Assembly (NCBI GenBank): GCA_003153315.1
Contig: PLYA01000079.1
Coordinates: 18,884 to 58,898 of the forward strand
Direction: 5' to 3'
Length of the DNA: 40,015 bases
Origin: Bacteroidota bacterium
GTDB lineage: Bacteria; Bacteroidota; Bacteroidia; B-17B0; Aurantibacillaceae
Part shown: one piece after another, positions 32,364 to 39,402 of the stretch
How positions within the stretch are numbered: position 1 is the stretch's first letter
How the letters are laid out: every line of letters begins with the position of its first letter
The notes under the pieces: generated by a model
What the model was told of the DNA's origin: nothing
The model's database searches: none
What the model saw: the letters and a program-made list of their open reading frames with translations, nothing else
Translations under genes and position numbers: made by a program

Positions 32364-32540
32364 TTAAGATGAACAGAACTCACACCCGTTATCATCATAT
32401 TTATCTGTTTCATTTTTCTTCTTTTGATATTCCGCTTCAATTTGTTCTTTAGTCCAATCAGGGTGCGCTATTTTTATCATAGCTTTTATATAAGCTCCTT
32501 CATTCTGATTACTTTGATTTTCGTTTTTAGCTTGTTCCAT
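32364..32540 (-). CDS. Small acidic protein of 58 residues, function unknown
   Basis: A 58-residue frame from the ATG at 32540 to TAA at 32364. It begins MEQAKNENQSNQNEGAYIKAMIKIAHP, continues DWTKEQIEAEYQKKKNE and ends DDNGCEFCSS. The Cys pair near the end (CEFC) may bind metal. It fits neatly between two same-strand genes (15 bp after the 125-residue gene, 30 bp before the DUF2442 gene), which supports it as a real operon member. No family is recognised. Confidence 0.55.
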   Translation of the reverse strand: MEQAKNENQSNQNEGAYIKAMIKIAHPDWTKEQIEAEYQKKKNETDKYDDNGCEFCSS

Positions 32541-32555
32541 TTTTTTAGTTTTCTT

Positions 32556-32933
32556 TTAAAATTCTACTCCCTGTATTCCTCTATTAATTTCAATAAGTTT
32601 TTTTTTCATATCCGTTTCCTGTTCTTTTTTTTGTCTATCAGACAACAACTCACTTTCCCTAAGTGTCTTAAACGGATTACTGTTTCTGCCGAGAGGGTAT
32701 GCTTTTGCTACACCGCAATAGTAAGCGTAACTACGTTCATACTCATCCATTAATTCCGCAACCCTGTCATAATCCGAATCGGTTAAATCCTCTCCTAATC
32801 CGTCTAATTCATTACTTGAATTTACAACCTGCTTTGCATATTCAAGTAACGATTTTTCAGAATATGTGCTTTCACCTGTGTTGTAATGCCTGCAATTATA
32901 TCCGTGCTTCTCTAATAGTTCTTCGTAGTTCAT
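32556..32933 (-). CDS. Unknown protein, paralogue of the preceding gene (copy 2)
   Basis: A 125-residue, mostly helical, acidic protein. It is a divergent duplicate of the 103-residue protein encoded just upstream: both start MNYxExL, share GYN/GYG, an S-x-YS turn, an ExDxLGxDLT motif, then D-x-x-RV-x-E and ER, and both end in GIxGVEF. This copy has an additional stretch (AYPLGRNSNPFKTLRESELLSDRQKKEQ) before the shared tail. There is no recognised family, signal peptide or catalytic motif. The genes are 10 bp apart. A duplicated pair could form a heterodimer or recognise two related targets; that is speculation. Confidence 0.65.
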   Translation of the reverse strand: MNYEELLEKHGYNCRHYNTGESTYSEKSLLEYAKQVVNSSNELDGLGEDLTDSDYDRVAELMDEYERSYAYYCGVAKAYPLGRNSNPFKTLRESELLSDRQKKEQETDMKKKLIEINRGIQGVEF

Positions 32934-32943
32934 TGTCGTCTGA

Positions 32944-33255
32944 TTAAAATTCTACTCCTTTAATTCCGTTTTCTATTTCTTTCATCTTATTAGGGTAATA
33001 ATCCCTTTCTATTGCTTCTTTTAACATACTCATTGAACGATGAGAAGCTGCGTTACGCTCTAATCTGACTACTACCTCCTTTACTCTTTCAAAATCATCT
33101 ATTGTCAAATCATTACCCAAGTTGTCAATTTCTTTACACGCATCCTGCATTGCCTTATAAAATTCAATCATTCGTTCATCTGAATACCTACTAAATCTAA
33201 TCGTAGTTATCATACCGCCATACCCACCTGCATCTAATACCTCTTTGTAATTCAT
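32944..33255 (-). CDS. Unknown protein, paralogue of the following gene (copy 1)
   Basis: A 103-residue helical protein starting MNYKEVLDAGGYGGMITTIRFSRYSDERMIEFYKAM. The ACKEIDNLGNDLTIDDFERVKEVVVRLERNAASH segment aligns with NSSNELDGLGEDLTDSDYDRVAELMDEYERSY of its neighbour, and the C terminus NKMKEIENGIKGVEF matches IEINRGIQGVEF. The shared C-terminal GVEF, with both chains ending exactly there, suggests a functional terminus. It begins 6 bp after the 134-residue gene, within the minus-strand operon. Confidence 0.65.
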   Translation of the reverse strand: MNYKEVLDAGGYGGMITTIRFSRYSDERMIEFYKAMQDACKEIDNLGNDLTIDDFERVKEVVVRLERNAASHRSMSMLKEAIERDYYPNKMKEIENGIKGVEF

Positions 33256-33261
33256 AGCCTG

Positions 33262-33666
33262 TTATTTAAACTCCGAGTAAAACAAATCTTTGAACTGATA
33301 AAGTGCTTCTTTTATTTCTGTTTCTTTTACATCAATCACTTTACCTAAAACATAAGAGCATACATAGGGCTGATAACTAAACTTATCAAAGCCATTTATA
33401 GTTTGAATTTGGTAATTACCATTAGTGTCATTCGATATAAAGTACCCAAATGCTTCTTTTCCGCTTTGTAACTTTATGTAATAGCAAATGTTGAACGTGT
33501 TACCCGAAACAACACCAACCACCTTATGCTTTTTACTTAGTAAGTATGTTCGAGTATATACCTTGCTGATATTATAAATGTCATTCGGGGTAGTAATGCC
33601 ACGCTTTATATATTCCCTACCAACTACAAAAGTAGGTACTCCCCTTATTACTTCAACGGGTTTCAT
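33262..33666 (-). CDS. Unknown 134-residue beta-rich protein
   Basis: A soluble protein starting MKPVEVIRGVPTFVVGREYIKRGITTPNDIYNISKVYTRTYLL. The middle alternates strand-like stretches (KVVGVVSGNTFNICYYIKLQSGKEAFGYFI, YQIQTINGFDKFSYQPYVCSYVLG) and the end is helical (ETEIKEALYQFKDLFYSEFK). It has no recognised motif. Its ATG overlaps the end of the 42-residue gene by 14 bases, a sign of coupled translation, and it is followed 6 bp later by the first paralogue. Confidence 0.6.
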   Translation of the reverse strand: MKPVEVIRGVPTFVVGREYIKRGITTPNDIYNISKVYTRTYLLSKKHKVVGVVSGNTFNICYYIKLQSGKEAFGYFISNDTNGNYQIQTINGFDKFSYQPYVCSYVLGKVIDVKETEIKEALYQFKDLFYSEFK

Positions 33667-33781
33667 TCGCTAATTTTTTAAACACATTACCATATTGCTC
33701 AATAATTTCATTCGCCATTTTTACTGTACGCTCTTTCTTATCCTTTTTAGTTATTCGCTTTTTTACTTTTTTATTCTTCAT
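33653..33781 (-). CDS. Very small basic protein of 42 residues
   Basis: A 42-residue frame from the ATG at 33781 to a TGA at 33653, starting MKNKKVKKRITKKDKKERTV and ending in a predicted helix (MANEIIEQYGNVFKKLANETR). It overlaps the upstream 189-residue gene by 11 bases and the downstream 134-residue gene by 14 bases, bridging two genes that would otherwise be 104 bp apart. This tight packing is the main support. The strongly basic half could bind nucleic acid. No family is recognised. Confidence 0.5.
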   Translation of the reverse strand: MKNKKVKKRITKKDKKERTVKMANEIIEQYGNVFKKLANETR

Positions 33782-34340
33782 TTGTTACAAAGTGTTTTCT
33801 TTTATCAGGGTCTTTTCCTATACCTAAAAGTAGTTTACCGTCCTTTACTATTTGAGCTAAATAAAAATCGTCATGGAAATAATACTTGCGGTTATTTTCA
33901 ACATTTCCACTATTAAAAAAAGAACAAGGACATGCTAACTCAAACAAAGCATCTTTCCTTTCTATTCCCCACTTTGAAAACTTTGTATATTCAAGTATTT
34001 TATACGTTTCCAATTCTTCTGCTGTCCAAAATGATTTTAGAATTAACTTGCTTTTAGCCCTTCTATAATAAGTTTCCTCATCAGTCATTAGCATATACTT
34101 AACGTCTTTATTTAGTTTGAGTAACTTTCCAATAAGTTTAGCCTTTGAAACCCTGTTTACAAAAAACATTCGTAAGTCAGAAGGTGTCTTACAGTTTAAA
34201 AACATTTCATCCGTAAGCAATCCATCTTGCTCTTTCAGAAACCTCTTAATCTGTTTAACTGAAAATTCAACTTGAAATAAATAAACCAAATCATCAAACG
34301 AATATTCGCTGAGATATTGGCGGAAATCCAATTCGCCCAT
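33771..34340 (-). CDS. Unknown 189-residue protein, first gene of the minus-strand cassette
   Basis: A soluble protein beginning MGELDFRQYLSEYSFDDLVYLFQVEFSVKQIKRFLKEQDGLLTDEMFLNC. The first 100 residues look helical; the second half is mixed, with ACPCSFFNSGNVENNRKYYFHDDFYLAQIVKDGKLLLGIGKDP. No known domain is recognised. It heads the cassette and is divergent from the XRE regulator at 34483 across 142 bp, where both promoters must lie. A TAGCTTTTG stretch read on the minus strand (34378-34386) is a near match to the promoter element. Confidence 0.6.
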   Translation of the reverse strand: MGELDFRQYLSEYSFDDLVYLFQVEFSVKQIKRFLKEQDGLLTDEMFLNCKTPSDLRMFFVNRVSKAKLIGKLLKLNKDVKYMLMTDEETYYRRAKSKLILKSFWTAEELETYKILEYTKFSKWGIERKDALFELACPCSFFNSGNVENNRKYYFHDDFYLAQIVKDGKLLLGIGKDPDKRKHFVTNEE

Positions 34341-34377
34341 AGCTTACTAAATAAAAAAATGACAATAAATACTTGAC

Positions 34378-34386
34378 CAAAAGCTA
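34378..34386 (-). promoter_or_regulatory. Possible promoter of the minus-strand cassette
   Basis: On the minus strand the sequence is TAGCTTTTG, one base longer than TAnnTTTG, ending 37 bases before the ATG at 34340. It is the best candidate in the 142-bp divergent region. Confidence 0.35.
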
Positions 34387-34455
34387 AATTACTGCCTTTA
34401 AGTACGAGATAAACTATGTTTAATTGTAGTGAACTAAAAATACACATTTTAACCG

Positions 34456-34463
34456 TATATTTG
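34456..34463 (+). promoter_or_regulatory. TAnnTTTG -7 element for the first XRE regulator
   Basis: TATATTTG ends 19 bases before the ATG at 34483. It overlaps by two bases the dyad that follows, so a protein on the dyad would block initiation. Confidence 0.5.
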
Positions 34464-34480
34464 TGTACTTAAAATACACA
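34462..34480. promoter_or_regulatory. Operator-like dyad TGTGTA-N7-TACACA
   Basis: Perfect six-base arms lie between the promoter element and the start codon of the XRE gene. A third TACACA occurs at 34441-34446, within a repeated AAATACACA. Such half-sites around the promoter suggest autoregulation by the XRE protein and control of the divergent cassette. Confidence 0.5.
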
Positions 34481-34482
34481 AA

Positions 34483-34860
34483 ATGTATATACATATCGGA
34501 GAAATAATAAAGGAAACCTTGCGCCAAAAGAAAATGGACGTTACCGAGTTTGCTACAAAGATTAACTACACCCGCAGAAACATATACAAGATATTCAACA
34601 AGCCAAGTATTGAAACTGAGGTGCTTGTCAAAATAAGTGAGGTGCTTGGTGAGAACCTATTTATAAACTTCCTTACCAATAAAGAAATAGCAGCTTACGG
34701 GCATACAAAACAAAAAACAGTTGAACTATGGCACGCCTTAGAAGAATATCGGGCAGTTTTGCGTGTAAATTATGAAGAAAGGAAGAAGGAAGAAATGAAG
34801 AAGCAAAAAAGAAGGGAGCTTAAAGCAAAAAATAAGCTAAAGAAGAAAAAAGCTGCATAG
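34483..34860 (+). CDS. XRE-family (Cro/CI-type) HTH regulator, copy 1
   Basis: A 125-residue DNA-binding protein. The helix-turn-helix domain lies in residues about 5-65 (IGEIIKETLRQKKMDVTEFATKINYTRRNIYKIFNKPSIETEVLVKISEVLGENLF). The rest is helical and ends in a very Lys-rich tail (RRELKAKNKLKKKKAA). It shares the start IHIGEIIK and the whole HTH layout with the protein encoded at 39403. It is the likely controller of the restriction-modification gene 72 bp downstream and perhaps of the divergent minus-strand cassette. It is longer than a classical R-M C protein because of the tail. Confidence 0.85.
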   Translation: MYIHIGEIIKETLRQKKMDVTEFATKINYTRRNIYKIFNKPSIETEVLVKISEVLGENLFINFLTNKEIAAYGHTKQKTVELWHALEEYRAVLRVNYEERKKEEMKKQKRRELKAKNKLKKKKAA

Positions 34861-34932
34861 TTTTTTATTCCATTTTAAAATCTATTTTTGTTTGTCAATT
34901 AAACCTTAATTAAATAAGGTTAAAAAGTTATT

Positions 34933-37674
34933 ATGTCTTCAAAAGAAAAGCATATAAAGGATATTGAAAGATTAATCAATAAGGTAAACTCCAACCCTGA
35001 TTTATTAAACCTAAATGAAGCTGATACAGAAAGTCAATTAATAGAACCATTAATGAAGGCTTTAGGTTGGAATTTTCAAGAAGGAAATATTTTTAAAAAG
35101 GAAAATTTAGCTAATGAATTTCCTGATTATACTTTTAAAATTAATGGAATAAAAAAATTCATATTAGAAGCTAAAGGAGTTAGAGAAAGCCTTTATGGTA
35201 GTTATAAGAAAAAAAATTTTGTAGAACAAGCCATTAACTATGCTGAAAATGCCGACTGCACTTGGGCTGTATTAACTAATTTTAAATGGTTTCGATTATA
35301 TTGTACGGATAAGAATGATAATGATGGTCTTGTATTTGAATTGCATTATACTAAATTTTTAACGAGCGACCTTGATAGACTTTTATATTTTACGAAAGAA
35401 AATATTACTAATTCAAAAATTGATATAGAATTAGAGGCATTAGGTATTAAGACTAAAAGAATTAAAATTGATAAAGTTTTACTTGATGATTTAATCCATT
35501 TTAGGGAAATACTATCAAAGGATATATATAAGCATAATGACTATTTAAAAGCAGATATTGTTTTAGCTGATGAAATTGTACAGAAGTTATTAGATAGGTT
35601 TATTTTCATTAGAAACTGTGAGGATAGAGGTATTGAAAGTGATAAATTAAAATCATACGCTCAAACAAAAAATATAATAAAAAAACTTAGAGAGGCTTTT
35701 TCTGATAACAAAAGATATGGTTATTATAACTCAGCTATTTTTGCTCATAATGAATGTGATAAACCTCGCGTACATATAAGTGATGAAGTTTTATCTGAAA
35801 TAATAAATGGTCTTTATGAAAATAAAAATGGTATCAAGTATAATTTTTCAGAAATAGAATCTGATATACTTGGTAGTATATACGAACAGTATTTAAGCCA
35901 TTTATCAAACAGAAGAAAAAAGGGTGGTCTTGGGGAAAACCTGCATAAGAAGAAAAATCAAGGAATATATTATACTCCTCCTTATATAGTTGATTACATA
36001 ATCAAACACACTCTTGGTAAAAGCCTTAGTGATAAGACAAAATCACAGATTGATAAAATTAAGTGTTTAGATATGGCTTGTGGTTCAGGTTCTTTCTTAA
36101 TAAAGTGTTTTGATGTTTATACAAAAGCATTTTTAGGAGAGCTTAATGATAAAGAATTAGACAAACCATATACAGACCAATTAGCACTAACAATTCATAC
36201 TGAAAAAGCTAAAGATTTATCTCCCATAAAAAGAAGTGAAATAATTGAAAGAAATATTTTTGGTGTTGATTTAGATAAACAGGCAGTAGAAATAGCTCAA
36301 TTAAACTTACTATTAAAAGTTAGGCATAAAATTAAGTTGCCATTTACCAATATAACCTGTGGTAATTCATTATTAGATGAAGATAAAAATGAAATTAATA
36401 TCGGTTTGTTTGAAGAATTAAATGATACAGGTAAAAACAAATTTGATGTTATTGTTGGTAATCCCCCCTATGTAGATATTAAAGAATTAGATAACAAAAC
36501 GGTTAAACAGCTATTCAATTTATTTTCTACCGTTGAAAACAGAATGAATTTATATTCTGTATTTATTGAAAGAGCATTATCACTTCTAAAAGATGGTGGA
36601 TATTTTGGTTTTATAATACCAAATTCTATCCTTTTAAATTCTTCTTACTCAAAAATACGTGAGTTACTATTTAATAAAGTTACGTTATTAGAAATTATAA
36701 GATTGCCTGATGGTGTTTTTGAAGATGCAGACGTGGAAACCATCATTATTATATTTAAAAAAAATCCTGCAAAAAGGACAGATAAATGTAAAGTAGTTAT
36801 ATATGATAGCGATGATAAATTAACTTCAATAACCGAAGATAAAGCTAAATCAATAGCGTTTCATAGTCAATATGAGTGGAAAAAGAGAGGAGTTATTAAT
36901 ATAAATGTAGTAAATAATGAATTACTTGATTCTATTGAAGAAAACACAAATGAACTGCAATATTATTGTGATGTTTGTTTAGGTTTAACTCCATACGATA
37001 AAGCAAAAGGACAATCACAATATGATATTGAAAATAAAGTATATCATAGCGATACTCCAAAAACAAAATACCACAAACCATTATTAAACGGAGAAGATAT
37101 AACGAGGTATGGTGTAAATTGGGGTGGAAATAATTACATTAAATATGGAAATTGGTTAGGCGCACCAAGAGAGCAAAGGAATTTTATTAACCCAAGAGTT
37201 TTAGTTCGTCAAATAATTAGCGGTAAACCGCTTAGGATATATGCAGGATACACAAACAAAGAATTATATAATACTCAGATAGCATTTAATATACTTGTTA
37301 AGGATTTATATAAAAAGGATATTGATTTGAAATATCTTTTAGCTATAATTAACTCAAACCTGATGTCTTATTATCATAGAAACAGGTTTCTTGACCCTAC
37401 AAAAAAAACATTTCAAAAAATTCTTGTGCAGGATGCTAAAACATTTCCAATAAAATTAACGACTGCCGCGAAACAAAACGATATTAAGGTTCTTGTAGAT
37501 GAGATAATTTCATTGACAAAAAAATATTCTGATTTAGGAGATGTAACAAGTGATACTAAAAAAAGCGTTTTAGAAAAAATTAAATCCTTAGATAAAAAGA
37601 TAAACAACAAGATATATGACATTTATAATATAGCAAGCAAGCACAGGCAAGTTATAGATTCTGATTTTCCCTAA
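34933..37674 (+). CDS. Type IIG (Eco57I-like) restriction-modification enzyme
   Basis: A 913-residue single polypeptide combining endonuclease, N6-adenine methyltransferase and target recognition. The N terminus has a PD-(D/E)xK nuclease motif: Pro64-Asp65 and Glu79-Ala-Lys81 (EFPDYTFKINGIKKFILEAK). The methyltransferase carries QGIYYTPPYIVDYIIKHTLG, motif I LDMACGSGSF at residues 379-388 and motif IV NPPY at 510-513. The C-terminal third (YCDVCLGLTPYDKAKGQ, KPLLNGEDITRYGVNWGG, LLAIINSNLMSYYHRNRF) resembles TaqI-like recognition domains. All catalytic motifs are intact. It follows an XRE gene and its stop directly abuts the next ATG. Target sequence cannot be predicted. Confidence 0.93.
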   Translation: MSSKEKHIKDIERLINKVNSNPDLLNLNEADTESQLIEPLMKALGWNFQEGNIFKKENLANEFPDYTFKINGIKKFILEAKGVRESLYGSYKKKNFVEQAINYAENADCTWAVLTNFKWFRLYCTDKNDNDGLVFELHYTKFLTSDLDRLLYFTKENITNSKIDIELEALGIKTKRIKIDKVLLDDLIHFREILSKDIYKHNDYLKADIVLADEIVQKLLDRFIFIRNCEDRGIESDKLKSYAQTKNIIKKLREAFSDNKRYGYYNSAIFAHNECDKPRVHISDEVLSEIINGLYENKNGIKYNFSEIESDILGSIYEQYLSHLSNRRKKGGLGENLHKKKNQGIYYTPPYIVDYIIKHTLGKSLSDKTKSQIDKIKCLDMACGSGSFLIKCFDVYTKAFLGELNDKELDKPYTDQLALTIHTEKAKDLSPIKRSEIIERNIFGVDLDKQAVEIAQLNLLLKVRHKIKLPFTNITCGNSLLDEDKNEINIGLFEELNDTGKNKFDVIVGNPPYVDIKELDNKTVKQLFNLFSTVENRMNLYSVFIERALSLLKDGGYFGFIIPNSILLNSSYSKIRELLFNKVTLLEIIRLPDGVFEDADVETIIIIFKKNPAKRTDKCKVVIYDSDDKLTSITEDKAKSIAFHSQYEWKKRGVININVVNNELLDSIEENTNELQYYCDVCLGLTPYDKAKGQSQYDIENKVYHSDTPKTKYHKPLLNGEDITRYGVNWGGNNYIKYGNWLGAPREQRNFINPRVLVRQIISGKPLRIYAGYTNKELYNTQIAFNILVKDLYKKDIDLKYLLAIINSNLMSYYHRNRFLDPTKKTFQKILVQDAKTFPIKLTTAAKQNDIKVLVDEIISLTKKYSDLGDVTSDTKKSVLEKIKSLDKKINNKIYDIYNIASKHRQVIDSDFP

Positions 37675-38115
37675 ATGAAAATCCTTCACACCGACATCTA
37701 CCACATCAAAGCAACCTGCCTGATAGATGGTAGAGATAAACCATACAGGATAATAGCGATTGAGAAGTATAAGAACCTGACAAACTTAGCTGAGGCGATA
37801 TTAAGTAGTTTTGGATTTGGTTGCGACCATTGCTTTGGTTTTTATGATGATATAAAGCATTGGATGAAATCTAAAGTGTGCTATGAGCGTTTTGTAGATG
37901 TAGAACAGGAGTATTTTGCTATGGATGATGCCGAAAGCCCGAATAAAACAAACATTGATAAGGTATTTACAGGCAGTACACCGATGCTGTTTTTATTTGA
38001 TTACGGAGATGAATGGCATTTTAAGGTAGAATTGGTGAACAAGTCTGAAATAACACCTAATAAAGCCTATCCTTATGTAATAGAGGAACACGGTAAAGCA
38101 CCTAAGCAGTATTAA
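37675..38115 (+). CDS. Plasmid pRiA4b ORF-3-like protein
   Basis: A 146-residue protein whose ATG directly follows the TAA of the restriction enzyme gene, so the two are translationally coupled. Family features: YRIIAIEKYKNLTNLAEAILSSFGFGCDHCFGFYD, a middle loop with Asp/Glu residues, and the closing FLFDYGDEWHFKVEL, the FDYGD-W signature of the pRiA4b ORF-3 family. Members are frequent on plasmids and mobile islands and their role is unknown. Its coupling to a IIG enzyme is unusual and could mean a modifier or anti-toxic partner, but this is inference. The 3' end overlaps the convergent gene by four bases. Confidence 0.82.
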   Translation: MKILHTDIYHIKATCLIDGRDKPYRIIAIEKYKNLTNLAEAILSSFGFGCDHCFGFYDDIKHWMKSKVCYERFVDVEQEYFAMDDAESPNKTNIDKVFTGSTPMLFLFDYGDEWHFKVELVNKSEITPNKAYPYVIEEHGKAPKQY

Positions 38116-38321
38116 GTGGAGTAATAGCTAATAATTAAGTCATTCAATTTATCAAATGTTCCATTAGGCAATTTGTATTTATCTTGTAAATCCTTGTTAA
38201 ACCAAAGCATAACGGGCTTTTTACTTATTATAATATAATCACTTAACTTTAAATTGTTTTCTTTAAAGAAGCCTTTGTTTTCATTTTCAATAGCTTGTAA
38301 TTCGCTGATTAAGTTTTTCAT
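38112..38321 (-). CDS. Small unknown protein of 69 residues
   Basis: I take the ATG at 38321 (MKNLISELQAIENENKGFFKENNLKLSDYIIISKKP) as the start. An upstream ATG at 38366 would add 15 residues and run through an inverted repeat. The protein is helical then mixed (VMLWFNKDLQDKYKLPNGTFDKLNDLIISYYST). No family is recognised. It is convergent with the pRiA4b ORF-3-like gene, overlapping it by four bases. A dyad CTGAAA...TTTCAG (38331-38357) lies just upstream of the chosen start. Confidence 0.5.
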   Translation of the reverse strand: MKNLISELQAIENENKGFFKENNLKLSDYIIISKKPVMLWFNKDLQDKYKLPNGTFDKLNDLIISYYST

Positions 38322-38330
38322 ATTATATAC

Positions 38331-38357
38331 CTGAAATGAAATTATATAAAGTTTCAG
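38331..38357. promoter_or_regulatory. Inverted repeat CTGAAA-N15-TTTCAG
   Basis: Six-base arms (38331-38336 and 38352-38357) directly upstream of the 69-residue gene. It may be an operator or a leader hairpin; AT-richness makes chance possible. Confidence 0.3.
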
Positions 38358-38369
38358 ATAAAACAAAAT

Positions 38370-38392
38370 GGAAGCCCTAACTTCCCTTTTTT
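38370..38392. terminator. Bidirectional terminator hairpin
   Basis: GGAAG-CCCTAA-CTTCC is followed on the plus strand by CTTTTTT and on the minus strand by ATTTTGTTTT. AAAA and TTTT can extend the stem beyond one mismatch. It lies downstream of the minus-strand lipoprotein gene at 38412. Confidence 0.55.
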
Positions 38393-38411
38393 AATTCTAT
38401 ATTTTTACTTT

Positions 38412-38747
38412 TTATTTATGCTCACTTGTTTTAATTGGCGTTCCTTCTACGTGGTATTTAGTTGTAGAATATAAAATAAAGTAATAATAATGTGAATATA
38501 CTACACCGTCAACAAGCGCATCATATCCTGCACCTGCGCTTTCTATTGCATTGTCAATAGCTCCTTTAATTGTGCTTGCCTTTTTACCCACAACACGGGG
38601 AGTATCTTTTTTAACATTTAAAGATACATTCTTTGTGCTGATTACTGTAAAATCAACCATTCGTGATTTACAGGATGAAAATAACATAATAATTGCCAAC
38701 GCTGCTGCTACTACATAGATTGACTTTGTTTTTGCTTTTGTTTCCAT
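38412..38747 (-). CDS. Small lipoprotein, function unknown
   Basis: A 111-residue lipoprotein. The hydrophobic stretch YVVAAALAIIMLFSSC ends in a lipobox with the lipidated Cys at 26, preceded by a basic head (METKAKTK). The mature part has VDFTVISTKNVSLNVKKDTPRVVGKK, then GAIDNAIESAGAGYDALVDGVVYSHYYYFILYSTTKYHVEGTPI, a pattern like small lipoproteins seen with other bacterial surface or stress genes; I cannot name the family. It follows the other lipoprotein on the same strand after 36 bp, so both may form an operon. Confidence 0.7.
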   Translation of the reverse strand: METKAKTKSIYVVAAALAIIMLFSSCKSRMVDFTVISTKNVSLNVKKDTPRVVGKKASTIKGAIDNAIESAGAGYDALVDGVVYSHYYYFILYSTTKYHVEGTPIKTSEHK

Positions 38748-38783
38748 TTTTTAAGTGTTTAATTGTTTTTAGATGTTTTTTAT

Positions 38784-39251
38784 TTAATACCAAGTCCAAA
38801 TAAGTGTAACTCCTGTACAGGTGGTAGATGACATAGATATATTTGCTGTACCTGTGGTTTTTAATATACTACCTGAACCATCAAGATAATTTTGATAAAG
38901 GCTGACAGAACCCGTTTTGTTTTTTCCTAATTCCTGTGTAACGGTTAAAGCACCTGATGTACCGCAACTTGGCAAAGAACTAAAAACTTGTCCCGATACA
39001 GGAAGCGCACCCATATATGTACTATTCACATAAACAGCTACACTTGATACTCCATGAGCAACAGCACTATCATGGAATGACTGATTCCAACAGAACACTA
39101 ATTGCCCTTTAAAAGTGCAACTACCATCATCTTTCTTACAATCGCTGCAAAAATTTTCAGCAGAACTATCCGTACAACCCTTTTTACCGCAGTTTGTCAA
39201 TGTTAATACCGAGCCAATAGCAAGGCATACTAATAATACTTTTCTTTTCAT
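38784..39251 (-). CDS. Small lipoprotein with a DDGSC-type Cys motif
   Basis: A 155-residue lipoprotein. The lipobox LTNC puts the lipidated Cys at 21. The next segment GCTDSSAENFCSDCKKDDGSC matches the GCTDxxAxN...DDGSC motif that recurs in exported proteins of Bacteroidota; here it occurs once and with extra cysteines. The remainder (LVFCWNQSFHDSAVAHGVSSVAVYVNSTYMGALPVSG...) looks like a small all-beta domain. No function is known. It is divergent from the second XRE gene and its promoter element lies at 39323-39330. Confidence 0.75.
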   Translation of the reverse strand: MKRKVLLVCLAIGSVLTLTNCGKKGCTDSSAENFCSDCKKDDGSCTFKGQLVFCWNQSFHDSAVAHGVSSVAVYVNSTYMGALPVSGQVFSSLPSCGTSGALTVTQELGKNKTGSVSLYQNYLDGSGSILKTTGTANISMSSTTCTGVTLIWTWY

Positions 39252-39322
39252 TTTTTTGAAGTTTTAATTGTTTTTAGAATTACTTGACCGTTGGCGAAAC
39301 TAAATACAATTTTCATAGTGTG

Positions 39323-39330
39323 CAAATATA
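39323..39330 (-). promoter_or_regulatory. TAnnTTTG -7 element for the lipoprotein pair
   Basis: On the minus strand this reads TATATTTG followed by C. It directly abuts the dyad at 39332-39346, so a bound protein there could control it. Confidence 0.5.
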
Positions 39331-39331
39331 T

Positions 39332-39346
39332 TTCTCATAATGAGAA
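39332..39346. promoter_or_regulatory. Operator-like palindrome TTCTCAT-A-ATGAGAA
   Basis: Perfect seven-base arms around one base lie in the 151-bp region between the divergent lipoprotein and XRE genes. Position and symmetry fit a binding site for the XRE protein encoded 57 bp to the right. Confidence 0.6.
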
Positions 39347-39388
39347 GTAATAACGCACATACTTATAACAGTTTATAATACCATTTTA

Positions 39389-39400
39389 GCGAATTTTCGC
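39389..39400. promoter_or_regulatory. Short dyad GCGAA-TT-TTCGC before the second XRE start codon
   Basis: Five-base arms, ending two bases before the ATG at 39403. It may be a second operator, or a leader hairpin that hides the translation start. Confidence 0.45.
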
Positions 39401-39402
39401 CC

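Noticed and set aside
32424..32947. Plus-strand Phe/Ser-rich ORFs across the minus-strand cassette
   Set aside because: Low-complexity antisense frames of Lys-rich genes; the minus-strand genes have tight spacing and paralogy in their favour.
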